DNA of 64,000 nt, from NCBI GenBank assembly GCA_907164885.2, contig OU015490.1:220031391-220095390 (forward strand), given 5' to 3'. This document shows, piece after piece, positions 49,090-62,399 of this stretch. The stretch comes from Dolomedes plantarius (Eukaryota; Arthropoda; Arachnida; Araneae; Dolomedidae). A model generated the notes under the pieces. That model was not told the origin of the DNA. It saw nothing but the letters and a program-made list of their open reading frames with translations, and ran no database searches. Within the stretch, counting starts at the first letter, position 1. The number at the start of each line of letters is the position of its first letter. Position numbers and translations under genes: made by a program.

Positions 49090-51420
49090 GGATATTATAA
49101 TGATGTATATCCTTTTATTTGAGTTGGATTACTGTGTCGTTACCGTTTTAAAGTACTTCTGAACTACCCAGGTAAGTTTGAATATGATTTCGTTTTCCAG
49201 TCTGAGTTGATTCTTTGTTCGGACAGTAAAGAGTGTGTCCTATTTGGTGTCTTTGTTTGCCTGCATATATCAGGTCGATATAGAAATTTAGTGCAATGAA
49301 GTTTTTGTATAAGTCCTGGGAAAATATTTTATAATTAAAAGGAATTAATAGAAGGGTCGGAAAAAATTGAAGGATCGCGGATAGTTTGAATTAAATTTAT
49401 ATCAAAATGAATTATTTATCGTATTCTAGAGTATGTTACTTATATATTTCAATAAATGAATAAAATAAGCAATTGTGTAAGTGTTTGTTTGAACTGAAAT
49501 TTAACACGTCCCTGAAATATATTCCACTTTAATTTTATATTTAAAAAATGGAAAAAAAAATTTTGCGAGGGTGCTCCAAGTTTCAATCATAGTTCCAAGG
49601 GTGTTCGAAACTTCAAAATTTTGACAATCCCTGCTTTAAGGGGTTATAAATAATTTGGGTGTAGAAGGAATCCTAATTATTTTAAAATGTTCAATATGAG
49701 AAATTTTAACTCTGATCATGTTTCAAATTTCTTTAATTATTTATAATGATTGCAGAGGAGATTTAATCACGCATCCACATACAAACAAGCGTTATCATCC
49801 CCAAATACGTGGGTGTTACCCTTGCTAATAAATTATCTTTGTGACCCAACATTTAAAGCACTATGGAGAACTTACAACTAGCATATACGCTATTATACCC
49901 CCTAATTGTTCCCAACAGTGCTTCAAGCGTAGATAATTATTTGCTCATCTACTATTCATTCATTAGACACATAATTACTTAGGTCCGCCAAGCTTGGTTC
50001 TGTTGTAACAGATCTAATTAGTTATGTCTGTTGTGATAAAAGTACGACTATTTGAAATAAATAATAAAGCTACGCATCCTAAAAGTTTTAAGAATCATCA
50101 ACCCTCCAGAGTAAATTTTCGTGATAGTAAATTTATAGTAAATCTCTGTTAAATTTACCAAACAATGACACAGCTTCTCTCTTCTAAAGAAACAGGCCAA
50201 AATATTTACTTTACATTTAACTAGTAAATATATTTCGTTTTTGTATGTTATGTAATTCAATAGGGAATGACTTGTTTTCGTGTATTTTATAAGTGAAACA
50301 GAATCCAATTAAATTTCCATTTTCCATGTCTCAGATTGGATGGCAAAGAAATTATCATTGAAAAATATACTTATGAATGTTATTTAACTCTGTGGCAGTA
50401 TGGAAGATGTTGATATGTCATTTTTTCATATTTTCAGGAAATTAAAAGTAACTTTTGTAGAGAAATATAAAATCGTTCAATTAAGTTTTTCAATCGAAAT
50501 ATTCTTTAGTTAATATTCATATTCATTTTAAACCATATGGCTGGTCTTCAATGAAAATTTTCAATTAGGGACTGAAATATTTAATTAGGGACGTAGTAAT
50601 ACCTCTTTTATACATTAAATTATTTACAAATACGAATAACTTAGCATTATTTCATAATTCCATAATCAGCTTTTGCCACATTAAAGAACCAATTTTAAGT
50701 GTGACATATCAACTTCAAACATAAAATTGAATATTTCGGACATATCAACATCCGCTATAACGCCACTGAACTAATTCTCAAGTTTTGATAATAATGTTAA
50801 GTGTGAAACATAAAAGAATTTACTAAAAAGATAAGTAATAAAAATACCATATTGATATAAAAGACTAAAGCAAACTAAAACAATTGAAACAGAAGTTCAA
50901 AATGATCCGAATAAGGTACATGAAAAAATATACTGCTAATGAAAGCAAAATAATATTTCTTCGAGTTTAATATGAAATTACTTAATTATTATTATAGTAA
51001 CACCTTGAAATACAAGTTCAATTCGTCCCGTGATGAACCTCGTAACTCGAACTAATTTTATGTATATTAAATCAATTTCCCCAATTGAAATCAATAGAAA
51101 TGCCATTAATCCGTTCCGGGAACCCTAAAACACAACAATTTTTTACATGTATTTAAATAAGAAAAATTCAATTGTAAATAACGATTATTGTATATAAACC
51201 CAATACAATAGAATGTACTGCAATAAACTGGTTTTATTAAGCAAAATGCACAACACTTACCTTGAGGATCAGACAACTTGAAGATGCTGAAGGAGGTGGA
51301 GGAGAAAGACTGAATTGAATTATTGAATTTTATTCGCTAATTCGCCCTTTTCGCCCTACATTCCTCACTCCCTACATTCCTCAGGGGTTTCGATAAAAAC
51401 TTCTCCAATGAGGTCTTGTA
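49090..51420. other. AT-rich sequence; possible hAT scrap
   Basis: Near 49570-49640, AGGGTGCTCCAAGTTTC and AGGGTGTTCGAAACTTC form a diverged pair, and GACAATCCCTGC at the right could be a hAT right end. At 51000-51120, CTCGTAACTCGAAC and AATAGAAATGCCATTAATCC look like a dispersed repeat, class unknown. No gene seen. Confidence 0.4.
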
Positions 51421-51517
51421 AGTCCACACCCCCTTTCAGAATGTTTTTGATGTGAGAGGTTGGACGCCGTTCGGTTTTGGAGGGCAACTCAAGTGGGGGT
51501 TAAGTAATTCAATAGAG

Positions 51518-52778
<1,261 letters not shown>

Positions 52779-52809
52779 TATATATATATAAAAAAACATG
52801 TTTAGATCT

Positions 52810-53415
52810 AGCTTTGGTGCTTAGATACAATACTGTCTGTTCTGTTTTCCTTCTGTCTCACAAATTCCCTACTCTGTTTATTAGCTTCGATAACGATTGT
52901 TTTCCTTGCATGGGCTAGTGGTTATAAAATCATTCCCCCTTGTTTTCTCTATAAAGTTTTTTCTATTTCCATGTGTCTACTTCTTTCAATTTCCTGTTGT
53001 TTTCCCTATTTATACCAAACAACTCCATGATATCACACAGGTGAATGCCTGTAGATAATACCACACTTCATGCTTTACGGTCTGAGTAGGAACTATTTAT
53101 TAATTCGAACCTATTTACCAGACTTCGATTTTTATTGCGTATATTAAGATGTTCGGGCTTGTTTCACGTTTTTAACAGGTTTCCTTTAAGTTGCTACTTA
53201 TGAATGGCCACGTTTGAAAACTCCCTTTATTCTGCTGAAAATCAAATACAAGCAGGTTTTGTCTATACTTTAAATTTGAGTGTGTCGCTTCAATTAAATT
53301 AATGAAAGTTTTTAATTGAAAAAAAGTTTCTCCAAATTTATATTTCACGTATCAAGTCTGAAAGTTTGTCACTAACTCCCCAGTGTTATTTTAGAAAATA
53401 AAAATTTTAATTCAA
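52810..53415. repeat. Direct segmental duplication, copy A
   Basis: Aligns with 53645-54260 at an offset of 840 bp. Shared blocks include CCATGTGTCTACTTCTTTCA, ATTTCCTGTTGT, TTGTTTTCTCTATAA, GTATATTAAGA and TTCGGGCT. No coding potential. Copy A begins about 30 bp after the Tc1 right end, so the Tc1 may cut an older, longer duplication. Confidence 0.8.
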
Positions 53416-53644
53416 TTTGTTTATTGCTTTGTTTTGTAAAATTATTCGGGCTAATTCCCTTTCAGTATATTGTAAAAAAGCTTTCTATATTTGGAAAAGT
53501 TCATTTGAAGACTCTTGGGGCAAAACACTGATTACATTTTATTTAAATGATAGCAAATTAAAATCTAAACTTAAAAATATCACTAATTTCCACAAGCAAT
53601 CTTTAAAAATATGTATATCATTAATAACATGTTTATATTTAAGT

Positions 53645-54260
53645 TTAGTGCTTGACATAATACCACTTCTGGCTTCTCGGTTCTGTTTTTCCTCTTTCTC
53701 ACAAATTCGCTTCTTTCTTTATTATCTTCGTTAACGGTTGAGTTCCTTGTATGGGCTGAGGGTCATAAAATCCTTTTACCTTGTTTTCTCTATAATGCTT
53801 TCTCTCTTCCATGTGTCTACTTCTTTCAATTTCCTGTTGTCTCCACAATTTATACCGAACAGTTCGAAGATCCTCGCATTTGTGAATAGTCTATAGAGAA
53901 AACCACACCTCATGCTTTTTGGCCAGAAAATGAGCAATTTATTAATTAAATTCTAATTTCCAAACATTTATATTTATTATGTATATTAAGAAGATATTCG
54001 GGCTAGTTTCAAGTTTTTTTTACGAGTTTCGTGTAAATAGTTGATTATGGAGGACAACAATTGAAAAATTCCTTTTTTGTGCTACAAATGAAATAAAGGC
54101 AGGTCTTATTCATATTTTTTATCCGAGTGACCCGCTTCAGTTGAACGTGTATGTAAGCTTCAACAGAAAACTTTTTGAATAATCAATTAGCAATTTAGTT
54201 ATATGCAATTTATTTTTCAGACCACTTATAGTCAGTATTTTAAAAGAAAGAAAATTATAG
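53645..54260. repeat. Direct segmental duplication, copy B
   Basis: Partner of copy A, with many substitutions and small gaps. The segment between copies (53416-53644) has no recognised content. Confidence 0.8.
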
Positions 54261-55615
54261 CCTTTCTTGAGAGAAATTATTATAAAGTAAGAATTTCATT
54301 ATGTAATTATCTCTATGGATTAAACTAACGTAAATAGCAAACTCCTTGAGGAACATGCTTTGAGTTAACTATTTGTCTTAATTAACTATCTTGATTAACT
54401 ATTTAGAGAAAGTTGTTTGAATATGTAGGGTTGTATATATTTATGATTACATAATTTGCGTTGTTTTTAATATTCTGTACAAGAGAAATGTATTTGTCAT
54501 TCAAATTAAAGCATAATCACATTTGTCTCTAATTATGTAAATACACAATATATGCATTTTTCTGATCGTTTATCATAAAAATATTTCTGGGATATTTATG
54601 AGACAGTTTTAAGGGATGACTGAAACTCAAATGATTATAACTAAATTATTAAAATAAGCATTATATATAGATAATTGTATGCATAATGACAAGATATATT
54701 TTGATTAAAAAATAAACTTTTTTTCCCTCATAAATGCAAGTTCAGATAAAGTTACAAGAAAAACATTCCTTCATAAGAAAATTATATAAAGAATAAGTAT
54801 CATTAATCTGCAAATATGTTCATATGTGCATATGTGTAGAAAATGCGCCAGCCTTCTTTTTTTTGAGAATTAATAAGAAATACGCATTTTCCACTTAGGG
54901 GACTAATTGAATTTTTTATGTAAAAATATTACATCGTTTCAATACTCTGGAAGATTATACTTAATGCGTTTCCAGTAAGCCCAATTTCTTCAGAAAAACA
55001 ATCTAAAACACGATTATTTCATGCCCAGATAATATAATTAACCATTAGATAGTTACTTTATCATGAAATCATTTCCTACACAGGAATAGTAGCTAGATAA
55101 TATAAGCTTCATAATTACATTAAACTCTAAATTAATGCTTCTAAAAACTGATTTTACCATACCATTTCTCACCCTCAACACTGCAAAAGGTAACCAATTT
55201 ATTACAAGTCAGCAAAAGGAACTGCTATTATTGAGTACCTTATATGACTAATTGCATAAAAACACTTTTCCATTATGTTAAATATTCTTTATATATTTTG
55301 TCCTTTTAATCAATGCGTTTTAAGCCTTCTTTTATTAAAGACAGAATCATTTAGTTTAAAAGGTATTGATGAATTGTTTTAAAAAGAAAAGACCATGTAC
55401 TATTTTAAAAACTTTTTCGTGTAAGCTTTTATTGGAAAGAAATAGCGTGGATATAAATAGCATTTTGATTCAATCATTGATAATGCATTAGCAGACTTTA
55501 AAACGTATTTGTTTTTGCCAAATTGTTTATGCTATACCTCTTTAATAGATTTAAAACACAAAGTAATATTGTTGATACGTACTTGAGTGTTATTTATTTT
55601 TACCTAGACGGTAAT
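54261..55615. other. AT-rich sequence without recognisable gene
   Basis: Nothing recognisable. Confidence 0.5.
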
Positions 55616-55619
55616 ATAC

Positions 55620-56105
55620 ATATAACAGAGAGATTGCGGCAGAATTTCACTCTTACTTTTCTAAAGGTCATTGGCAAGGGAGTGGTGGGTGTAGAAAGAC
55701 GCGGGAAACAGTTCGGGAGAGTTTTGTAGTTAACATTACCCACAAAGAGGCGTTCCGGTGCACATCGCGATTTCGTTATTGAGGCGATCCTTAAAAAAGA
55801 ACGATTATGTACCTGTGACAGAGAGGACATTTAAGACGTGGTACGGGCATTATGCAATTGATGCTGTTACTAATAGAAAAACAATTATGCGATGTGTTTC
55901 AAACGTGAATACAAGTGAGTTTGCAATGACCAAGTAGTCGTCGACGGAACATTAGAACACCCGAGAAGATGCAACGAGTCCTTGATTCCGCTATTCATGA
56001 AGAATTACCGCCATTTCCCCAGAGATGACCAATACAGTGATGGAAAACATTAGAGACCGGCTTCAGCAGTACATCGCAAATAGCATTCAACTTCTTACCC
56101 TTTGA
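55620..56105 (+). pseudogene. Mariner-type transposase deletion derivative, copy 2
   Basis: Readable parts in order: NDYVPVTERTFKTWYGHYAI and DAVTNRKTIMRCVSN (helix-turn-helix region, about 55805-55905), the linker near 55940-55985 (ACATTAGAACACCCGAGAAG at DNA level), then EMTNTVMENIRDRLQQYIAN in shifted frames (56015-56085). As in the copy at 45 kb, the DDE core between linker and C-terminus is missing. The two copies align along the shared parts, so both probably derive from one deleted parent. Confidence 0.65.
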
Positions 56106-56431
56106 TATGTGGGAGTTAATTCTGCTATGCCCTATATATAAGGTTTTTAAATTAAAATCCTACCAAAGCTGAGACAATGTAACACTAATAAATTTTTAAT
56201 CATTGTGGTTGCAATAAAAACCCGATTAGATAATTTTGTAAGTATAGAAATCCTTGGGTGGAAAAATCCTCTGCTCGCTGTGCAAGGTTTGGAGGAAAAG
56301 TACAGAAGGTTCCAGATTAACAAGAGTGTAGACCTCTATATTATTTTTTGGTGTTGACAATGAAGTAAACTGTTCAAGAAAGACTAATTTTGTAAAAATA
56401 AAATAAAAAATAATATATATATATATATATA

Positions 56432-56715
56432 TGTAACATGCCAGGTCAGACCCAAAAAGATAATCGAATTAATGAATTAAAGACCTGACATCGAAATAGC
56501 TTATCGTAGGCCGGGTAGACGAAGACAATAGACCTATTCAGTCTCGGGCATTATTTTTATTTGAGCTGACAACGATGCGTCCTCTCTGGACAGTTACAGA
56601 ATCCATGAAGAGTGCATCTACCTGACCACAGGCCCTTATATAACTTTCATAGACGGCCTGTCATGTGACACTGCAAAAGTGGAATGATTGGGTGAGCCTG
56701 GTTCTCCGGGCTTGC
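56432..56715 (-). mobile_element. Solo-LTR-like block, minus strand
   Basis: On the minus strand the order is TATATAAG (56636 region), then AATAAAAATAATGCC (56550 region), then the end GGCATGTTACA at 56432. This is the TATA, polyadenylation signal and CA end expected of an LTR. The 5' boundary is not fixed and a TA run adjoins the 3' end, so a target duplication cannot be read. No internal retroelement coding on either side. Confidence 0.45.
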
Positions 56716-56879
56716 AAAACATAATGAAGAGGGATTATATCCAAATTTACAGCGATCGTATAGTATCTGTTTAAATCAACTCCTTTGTTCTTAAAATGAA
56801 AGTGAACAACGTAATTAATCTGCGCACAAGGAAATTTATAAAGAAGTTAGAATTTTGAAAGGGTTTGGGGTTTTATACG

Positions 56880-57217
<338 letters not shown>

Positions 57218-58745
57218 GGCTTGAGTCCTGTACAACGTTCACAGTAGCATATCGCTTTTCCTAGCTGATGCCCAACGACGTATTAGACAGGTATCCTAAT
57301 TTTTTACTTCCGACACTTCAGTGTATATAAAATTAGGTGCATAGTTTAATAGGGAAGGAAAAATACCTTAAAAATCCAGAAATTCAAACTTCGACTCCAC
57401 CTCGAGGCAGCTGAAGTCGAAAAAAAAAATCTTAATATTCACTTTGAGGCAGGAATTTTTCTGCCTGGTATTTAAACAGTTCAATATAAAATTTGACAGA
57501 AGATATGAGGAGGTTGATTGGAAAGTGTAGTACAGACAAATGTTGATAAGTATATGAAATAGACATTTTCTCATCAGCATCTATGAACACCATCTGTAAT
57601 TAATGATTAGAGGGCAAAAGTTACCTGGAAATCAAATGAATAGATAAAACAGGGTTTAATGTTACGTTGAATCTTATTATTCCTTTAATGGGATAAGGGA
57701 ATAGTGATTCAGACTGATTTTTGCATTTTCTAAAATTAATAAATTTATTTATAATTTCCTTTAAAATAAATGTTTCTTAAAACTATATATATGATTGAAA
57801 TGTCAGTAAAATTTGCTAAGTATTTGAGAGCTTTTATCATTGTGTTAAAAAGTTAATTAGGTGAAAAACTTGAAAAACTCTAAATTGTGTTATAATTATT
57901 AATTAATTAATTATTAATAATAAATTGATAATTAATCAATTATTATCCTATGAGCGTTGGTAAATTATGTAATTTGAATTTTAGTTATTAAAAAATTAAG
58001 TAAATAAATGAATTCATCGTTTAATATTTTTAATTCCCTAATTGCCTATCTCGTATTTGGTATGGGTTACAAGTTTTAGAAGGTTCTTTTTAAATCAGCT
58101 TTCTAACACCTATATATTTTCAGATAAAAAACTTAGTTTTATGCTAGAAAAGTGCTTTCTAAGGAAATCTTTTAGCATTTAAACTTATTAAAAAACTTTT
58201 CATTTTTTTAAAATTAATATTATGTTTTACTGGATTTTTTACAATTTCCCCTTATTTGTTTGTTTAAACTATATATTCACATTTTCTGTAAGGTTCAGAC
58301 ATACATCACCCAAAAATGTGCTGATATTAACGAATTTCTAGATATTTGCTCCGAACAAGCGAGGATATCTCAATTTACATAGCATTTAAATATTCTGAAA
58401 ACAATGTAATAAATATATCGATGATGATCGCTTTTATTTCCTTCCACCTATTCACCAATTACCATTTCTATCCTTTGTCCTTTTGTCCTGAACACTGTAA
58501 TGGTCGATTATTATATATGTCTAAGATTTCCATAAAATTTCGATAGGGATCCTTTTTTGTGGATGTCTTATGATCATTATAAAACAAGAAATATCGATAG
58601 AAAATTTGAATTTAGCCAGATGTGTACAACTATAAGCTAATCACAATACCAATAAAACGTATCCAAAATAACATACATTTGAAATAAGGTGTGAAAGAAA
58701 TTTGCACAAATTTAGCATAGTTTATGTCACAAAAATTGCATTTTT
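57218..58745. other. AT-rich sequence; short Tc1-terminus scrap
   Basis: CGACACTTCAGTGTATA near 57310 matches the end of the Tc1 element at 52.77 kb. Otherwise no gene or element is visible. Confidence 0.45.
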
Positions 58746-58749
58746 AATC

Positions 58750-58890
58750 TTCAATATACAAATAATTATCAATATACGCATCAATATACCAATAATTATC
58801 AATACACCAATCAATATGCCAATCAATATACCAATTATTATCAATACACCAATCAATATGCCAATCAATATACCAATTATTATCAATAAT
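58750..58890. repeat. AT-rich minisatellite (ATCAATA-CACCA units)
   Basis: ATCAATACACCAATCAATAT and GCCAATCAATATACCAATTA recur with a period of about 44 bp, two full units plus diverged partial units. Simple CAATATACCAAT sub-units are visible. Confidence 0.9.
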
Positions 58891-58894
58891 CTTC

Positions 58895-59360
58895 AATAAT
58901 TTAATCTGCAGTCATACATGAAGGATAGTAATGAAATCTTTATATAAAATATTAAACATAACCAATAAAATATCACACAAGGAATAATATTATTTTTTTA
59001 AAAATAACACCTGTAATTATTAAGGCCTGCAAAATTTGAGTCATAAAAAAGTGTTTGCAATGTAATGACTGAATTTTATATCATTTGGTGCGCTGATTTC
59101 AAATATGACATCCTCTTTTCTCAATCACGTAAGGGTTCTTCACAAAATGGCATTGAATATGTGGATAAGAAAGCCTACTGTAAATATTCTGGGGAGAAGG
59201 AGGTGTTTTCAAAATATTTTTAAGTGTTTTATTTACGAATGAATTAATACATCAAACAATTGTAAATTCTTTGCTAACTATATTTTAATTAGAAATTATA
59301 TTAATTAGAATATTTAATGGTTGCCATTGTTTAATACATCTTGGATTCATATATCCTTTA
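58895..59360. other. AT-rich sequence without recognisable gene
   Basis: Nothing recognisable up to the piggyBac left flank. Confidence 0.45.
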
Positions 59361-59689
59361 CCCATTAATGCCGACTTCGTTTTCTTTAACCATTTTTGTT
59401 ACTTCTCTCATATTTGTATGTTTTAAGTCTATTAATGTGTATTATACTAAAATTATATTTTTAGTTGCACTTTAACTATGTTTTTTTTACTGGTATGTTT
59501 TCGTACCAATCGGCGTATGTGTGTAGTACACATCGAGAATAAAAGCTAACATTAAATTTATTTATTAATGAAAATAATAACAAAATCGGGAATACCACAA
59601 TTAAATGAAAAGCACATTAGATGAGTTTCTGACAGAATAAAACAATAAAATATCTATTGAGTTCAAACATGATAGTTTTTATGGCATTG

Positions 59690-60752
59690 AGGATGCAGTG
59701 GCACATTACACTTTTCGCACTTGTAGCTGCTTCTACCGAAACAGTTCTTGTAACGGACATGTTCTTGATCTGATCTGATTCACCAGTGACTATTCTTGTC
59801 AAATCTTATTTGTGAGGCCGCTTTATGTCTAAAGGAAATTGAATTACAGCAGGCAGTGTTCCATAAGTATACTCTAGGCAGTGTTCCATAAGTGTCTAAC
59901 AGTTCCTGTGCGCATTGTAGTACGAACTCAAGAAGTGGGATTCCATCAATATCATTTTTTCATTTCATACAATTTCCATCCATTTATAACACTGGCACTA
60001 AGTACAAACGAAAACAATTGCCACCACCACTTTTTAGAACGAATTCTTAGGCAATAATTTGCCACAGCTTGATCAACAAGGTCTACACCACCCATATGCT
60101 TATTATATATTTTTAGCTGTTGTGGCATGGAAACATTAATTTTCTTTTTTTCTGCGGCACTCCATCGAATAGCAGATGCAATAGGTTTTGTATAAACTTT
60201 GTTACTTGCAACAGTAACAACTTTATTGTCATTCCATTTGACGAAACTGATATCTTCATGGCATATATAATCATATGTCCCCCTTGCCGACTTTTTCAAG
60301 ATTTCTTTGGATGATAAAATAACATTTTTCAGCCTGTTTTCTCTCAATTTCCCGGTTCCTTCTATGCCTCTTTTCGATAGCTCTTTCAGCAAGGGAATGC
60401 TAGAAAATAAGTTGTCCATGACAACATGTGTCCCAGGTGGTATCTTGCATTTGTCTAGTAACCCAAGAACAACATCGGCACCTTGGCCTAAATCAGATTT
60501 TGATAATTTTGTAGATGCTCCACAATAAGGTTCAGCATGCAATAAAAGACCATTAGAAGAACACAGAGTCCAAAGTTTGAAACCAAAACGTATTTCCTTA
60601 CCTCTTATGAACTGTTTTAGTCCGTGGTGCCCGAAATATGGAATTATAGACTCATCTACACTCAAAATTTTATACCAACAGCATAAAAGCATGACTTTCA
60701 AGGGGCAACAATTTATAAAATACACATTTATAACAATGATTAAACGACACAA
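59690..60752 (-). pseudogene. piggyBac transposase, catalytic domain and broken zinc domain
   Basis: A 266-codon frame (59952-60752) matches the DDE_Tnp_1_7 domain from residue 28 on. Catalytic Asp residues are visible in SVDES (33), VVMDNLF (113) and MGGVDLVDQ (224, with 227), spacings close to those of known piggyBac transposases. The first 27 residues are hydrophobic and unrelated, so the N-terminal domains are deleted. Downstream, a TGA (59952) and a 25-bp tandem duplication (59852-59901) precede YKCEKCNVPLHPQCHKNY at 59690-59760, the C-terminal cysteine-rich DNA-binding domain, in another frame. piggyBac enzymes excise precisely from TTAA. This copy cannot be functional as it stands. Confidence 0.9.
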
Positions 60753-60995
60753 TATTATTTCAAAAAATTCTAATTCAAACGTGAAAGATTTTCGATTTTA
60801 ATTCAAACGTGAAAGATTTCCGATTTTAATTCAAACTTGACTATACATTAGCCGGTTGGTACGGTTTAGTACCAACGATATATAAGTTTTTATATTTTAT
60901 AATACAAAGCAAAACATAACTTTCGAGTGGCATGAATTTATAAAACACACTTTTATAACAGTGATTAATAGTCAATATATAATTTTGAGATAAAT
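60680..60995. repeat. Direct repeats inside the piggyBac element
   Basis: 60685-60765 and 60910-60990 share ATTTATAAAA.ACAC, TTTATAACA.TGATTAA and TCAAxATATxATTTT in order. Between them is a 29-bp unit (AATTCAAACGTGAAAGATTT) repeated about 2.3 times at 60771-60838. The duplication marks the region where the N-terminal coding part is missing. Confidence 0.65.
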
Positions 60996-61254
60996 CCAAA
61001 ACTCTAAACTTACAATTTTTCTATGTGATGCCAGAGTCATCTTGTTTCACGACGCTTTCACCCGAGCATAACGTCAAATAACAACAAGAACTTGAGATCA
61101 AATGGCGAAAAAATCTATTTTTCCCGCTATCAGTGAACTATTCTTGAAGCACATGAACAATATTGGACAACTAGACACATTTAGTGCAGATAAAAATAAC
61201 TATTCTTAAGCTGGTATGTTTTCGTACCAATAGGCATTAATGGGTTAATACTTT

Positions 61255-62370
61255 CTTTTCCTTTTTCCCTGAAAGATCATTTTGGCACTTTGTTCTAGTT
61301 AGTACGTTGGACTTCTCTGTGTAGCGTCCAACAGTAGTCCCCATCATACTGACTTTCCCTCTATCTTGGTATCTAAGCTCCATCTCTTTGATATCTTGGT
61401 GAAATCTTTAACCCTGTTCTTCACTAATTGCCCCAAGATCACTAACTGCACCAAAAAAGGAAAGTAGTCCAAATGCGGATTTAAAAAATGCACTTTCAAA
61501 CTCATTGAACATCCCAAGTCTTTGAATTTTATTAACGTGTTTTCCACAAAAGATCTATAGTTGGGGTTCTTAACGTTCCCAACGAATTTTGTGACGACTT
61601 CCTTGAAAGCTCTTCAGGCCTCTTTTTCCCTCGAAAGCATTTTACTTTCAATCACTTCATCTTTAAAAAGTTTCCGAATATCTGGACCTACGAAAACACC
61701 TTCCGTTATTTTTGCTTCCGACAGTTCTGTAAAATTGTTGCCTAGATATTTAAAGCACTCTCCTTCTTTTGATAGAGCTTTAACAAATTGTTTCGTCAAG
61801 CCAAGCTTGATGTGAAGTGGAGGCAACAGGACTTTCCTGGGATCAACCAAACTTTCCTTTACTACATATTTGTTTCCATGTGTTAATGCTTTCCTTAGCG
61901 TCCATTCCTTTTTAAACCAAGGATTCTTTTACCCCGACTGTCCCATTCAAACACGAAGAAAGGGTACTTGATGTTTCCTGCTTGTTATCCAAGAAGCATG
62001 GAAAGCACTTTTAGATCACCGCATATTATCCATCCATGTTATTTATATTTCAAATGGGTTAGAATCAAAGCTAAATTCTCTTAAGATTCTTTCAGGTACA
62101 CAGAATGTCTAATGGCGCTGAAGCATACTTGCTGTCATTAGGCAGAAGCACTGCTTTGAGGCTTCTTTTTGAGGAGTTAATAAAGAGCCTCCACTCGTTC
62201 ACGTCATACTGTATGTTAAAATCCTCCATCAATCCAGGGACATTGCTACAGTAAACCAAGCCACTATCTCAATAAAAGTATGGAACGAAATATGTTTCTC
62301 TTTTTCTGAACCATGAGAAAGAGGTACCAGGAGCCAACAAATTCTTTTGCTTTAGACTAGAGCCAAGAGT
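61255..62370 (-). pseudogene. Uncharacterised arthropod TE-type protein, frameshifted remnant
   Basis: Minus-strand fragments in order: WRLFINSSKRSLKAVLLPND (62120-62190), a Cys-poor SCLNGTVGV segment, VLLPPLHIKLGLTKQFVKAL (61770-61835), EGVFVGPDIRKLFKDE (61645-61700), FKDLGCSMSLKVHFLNPHLD (61450-61520) and ISEEQG.RFHQDIKEMELRY (61360-61430, one stop at the dot). These blocks match a multi-copy family of unnamed proteins in arthropod genomes that I associate with mobile elements; its activity is unknown to me. Several frameshifts and stops. It ends at the TTAA where piggyBac inserted. Confidence 0.6.
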
Positions 62371-62399
62371 TCGGCAGATTCTTTAGATTGTTTCTTTTT

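Larger units (their letters stand above)
59361..61244 (-). mobile_element. piggyBac-family element, internally deleted, 1.88 kb
   Basis: The ends CCCATTAATGCC (59361-59372) and GGCATTAATGGG (61233-61244) are perfect 12-bp inverted repeats. The right flank is TTAA and the left flank TTTA, one substitution from the TTAA duplication of piggyBac. Subterminal CTGGTATGTTTTCGTACCAA motifs occur at both ends (59491 and 61211), with a related palindrome at 60863. The transposase is on the minus strand. Intact relatives are about 2.4 kb or more, so roughly a third is missing, corresponding to the N-terminal half of the gene. Confidence 0.9.

Noticed and set aside
58702..58899. 65-codon frame rich in INIPIIINTP repeats
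   Set aside because: Translation of the AT-rich minisatellite at 58750-58890.
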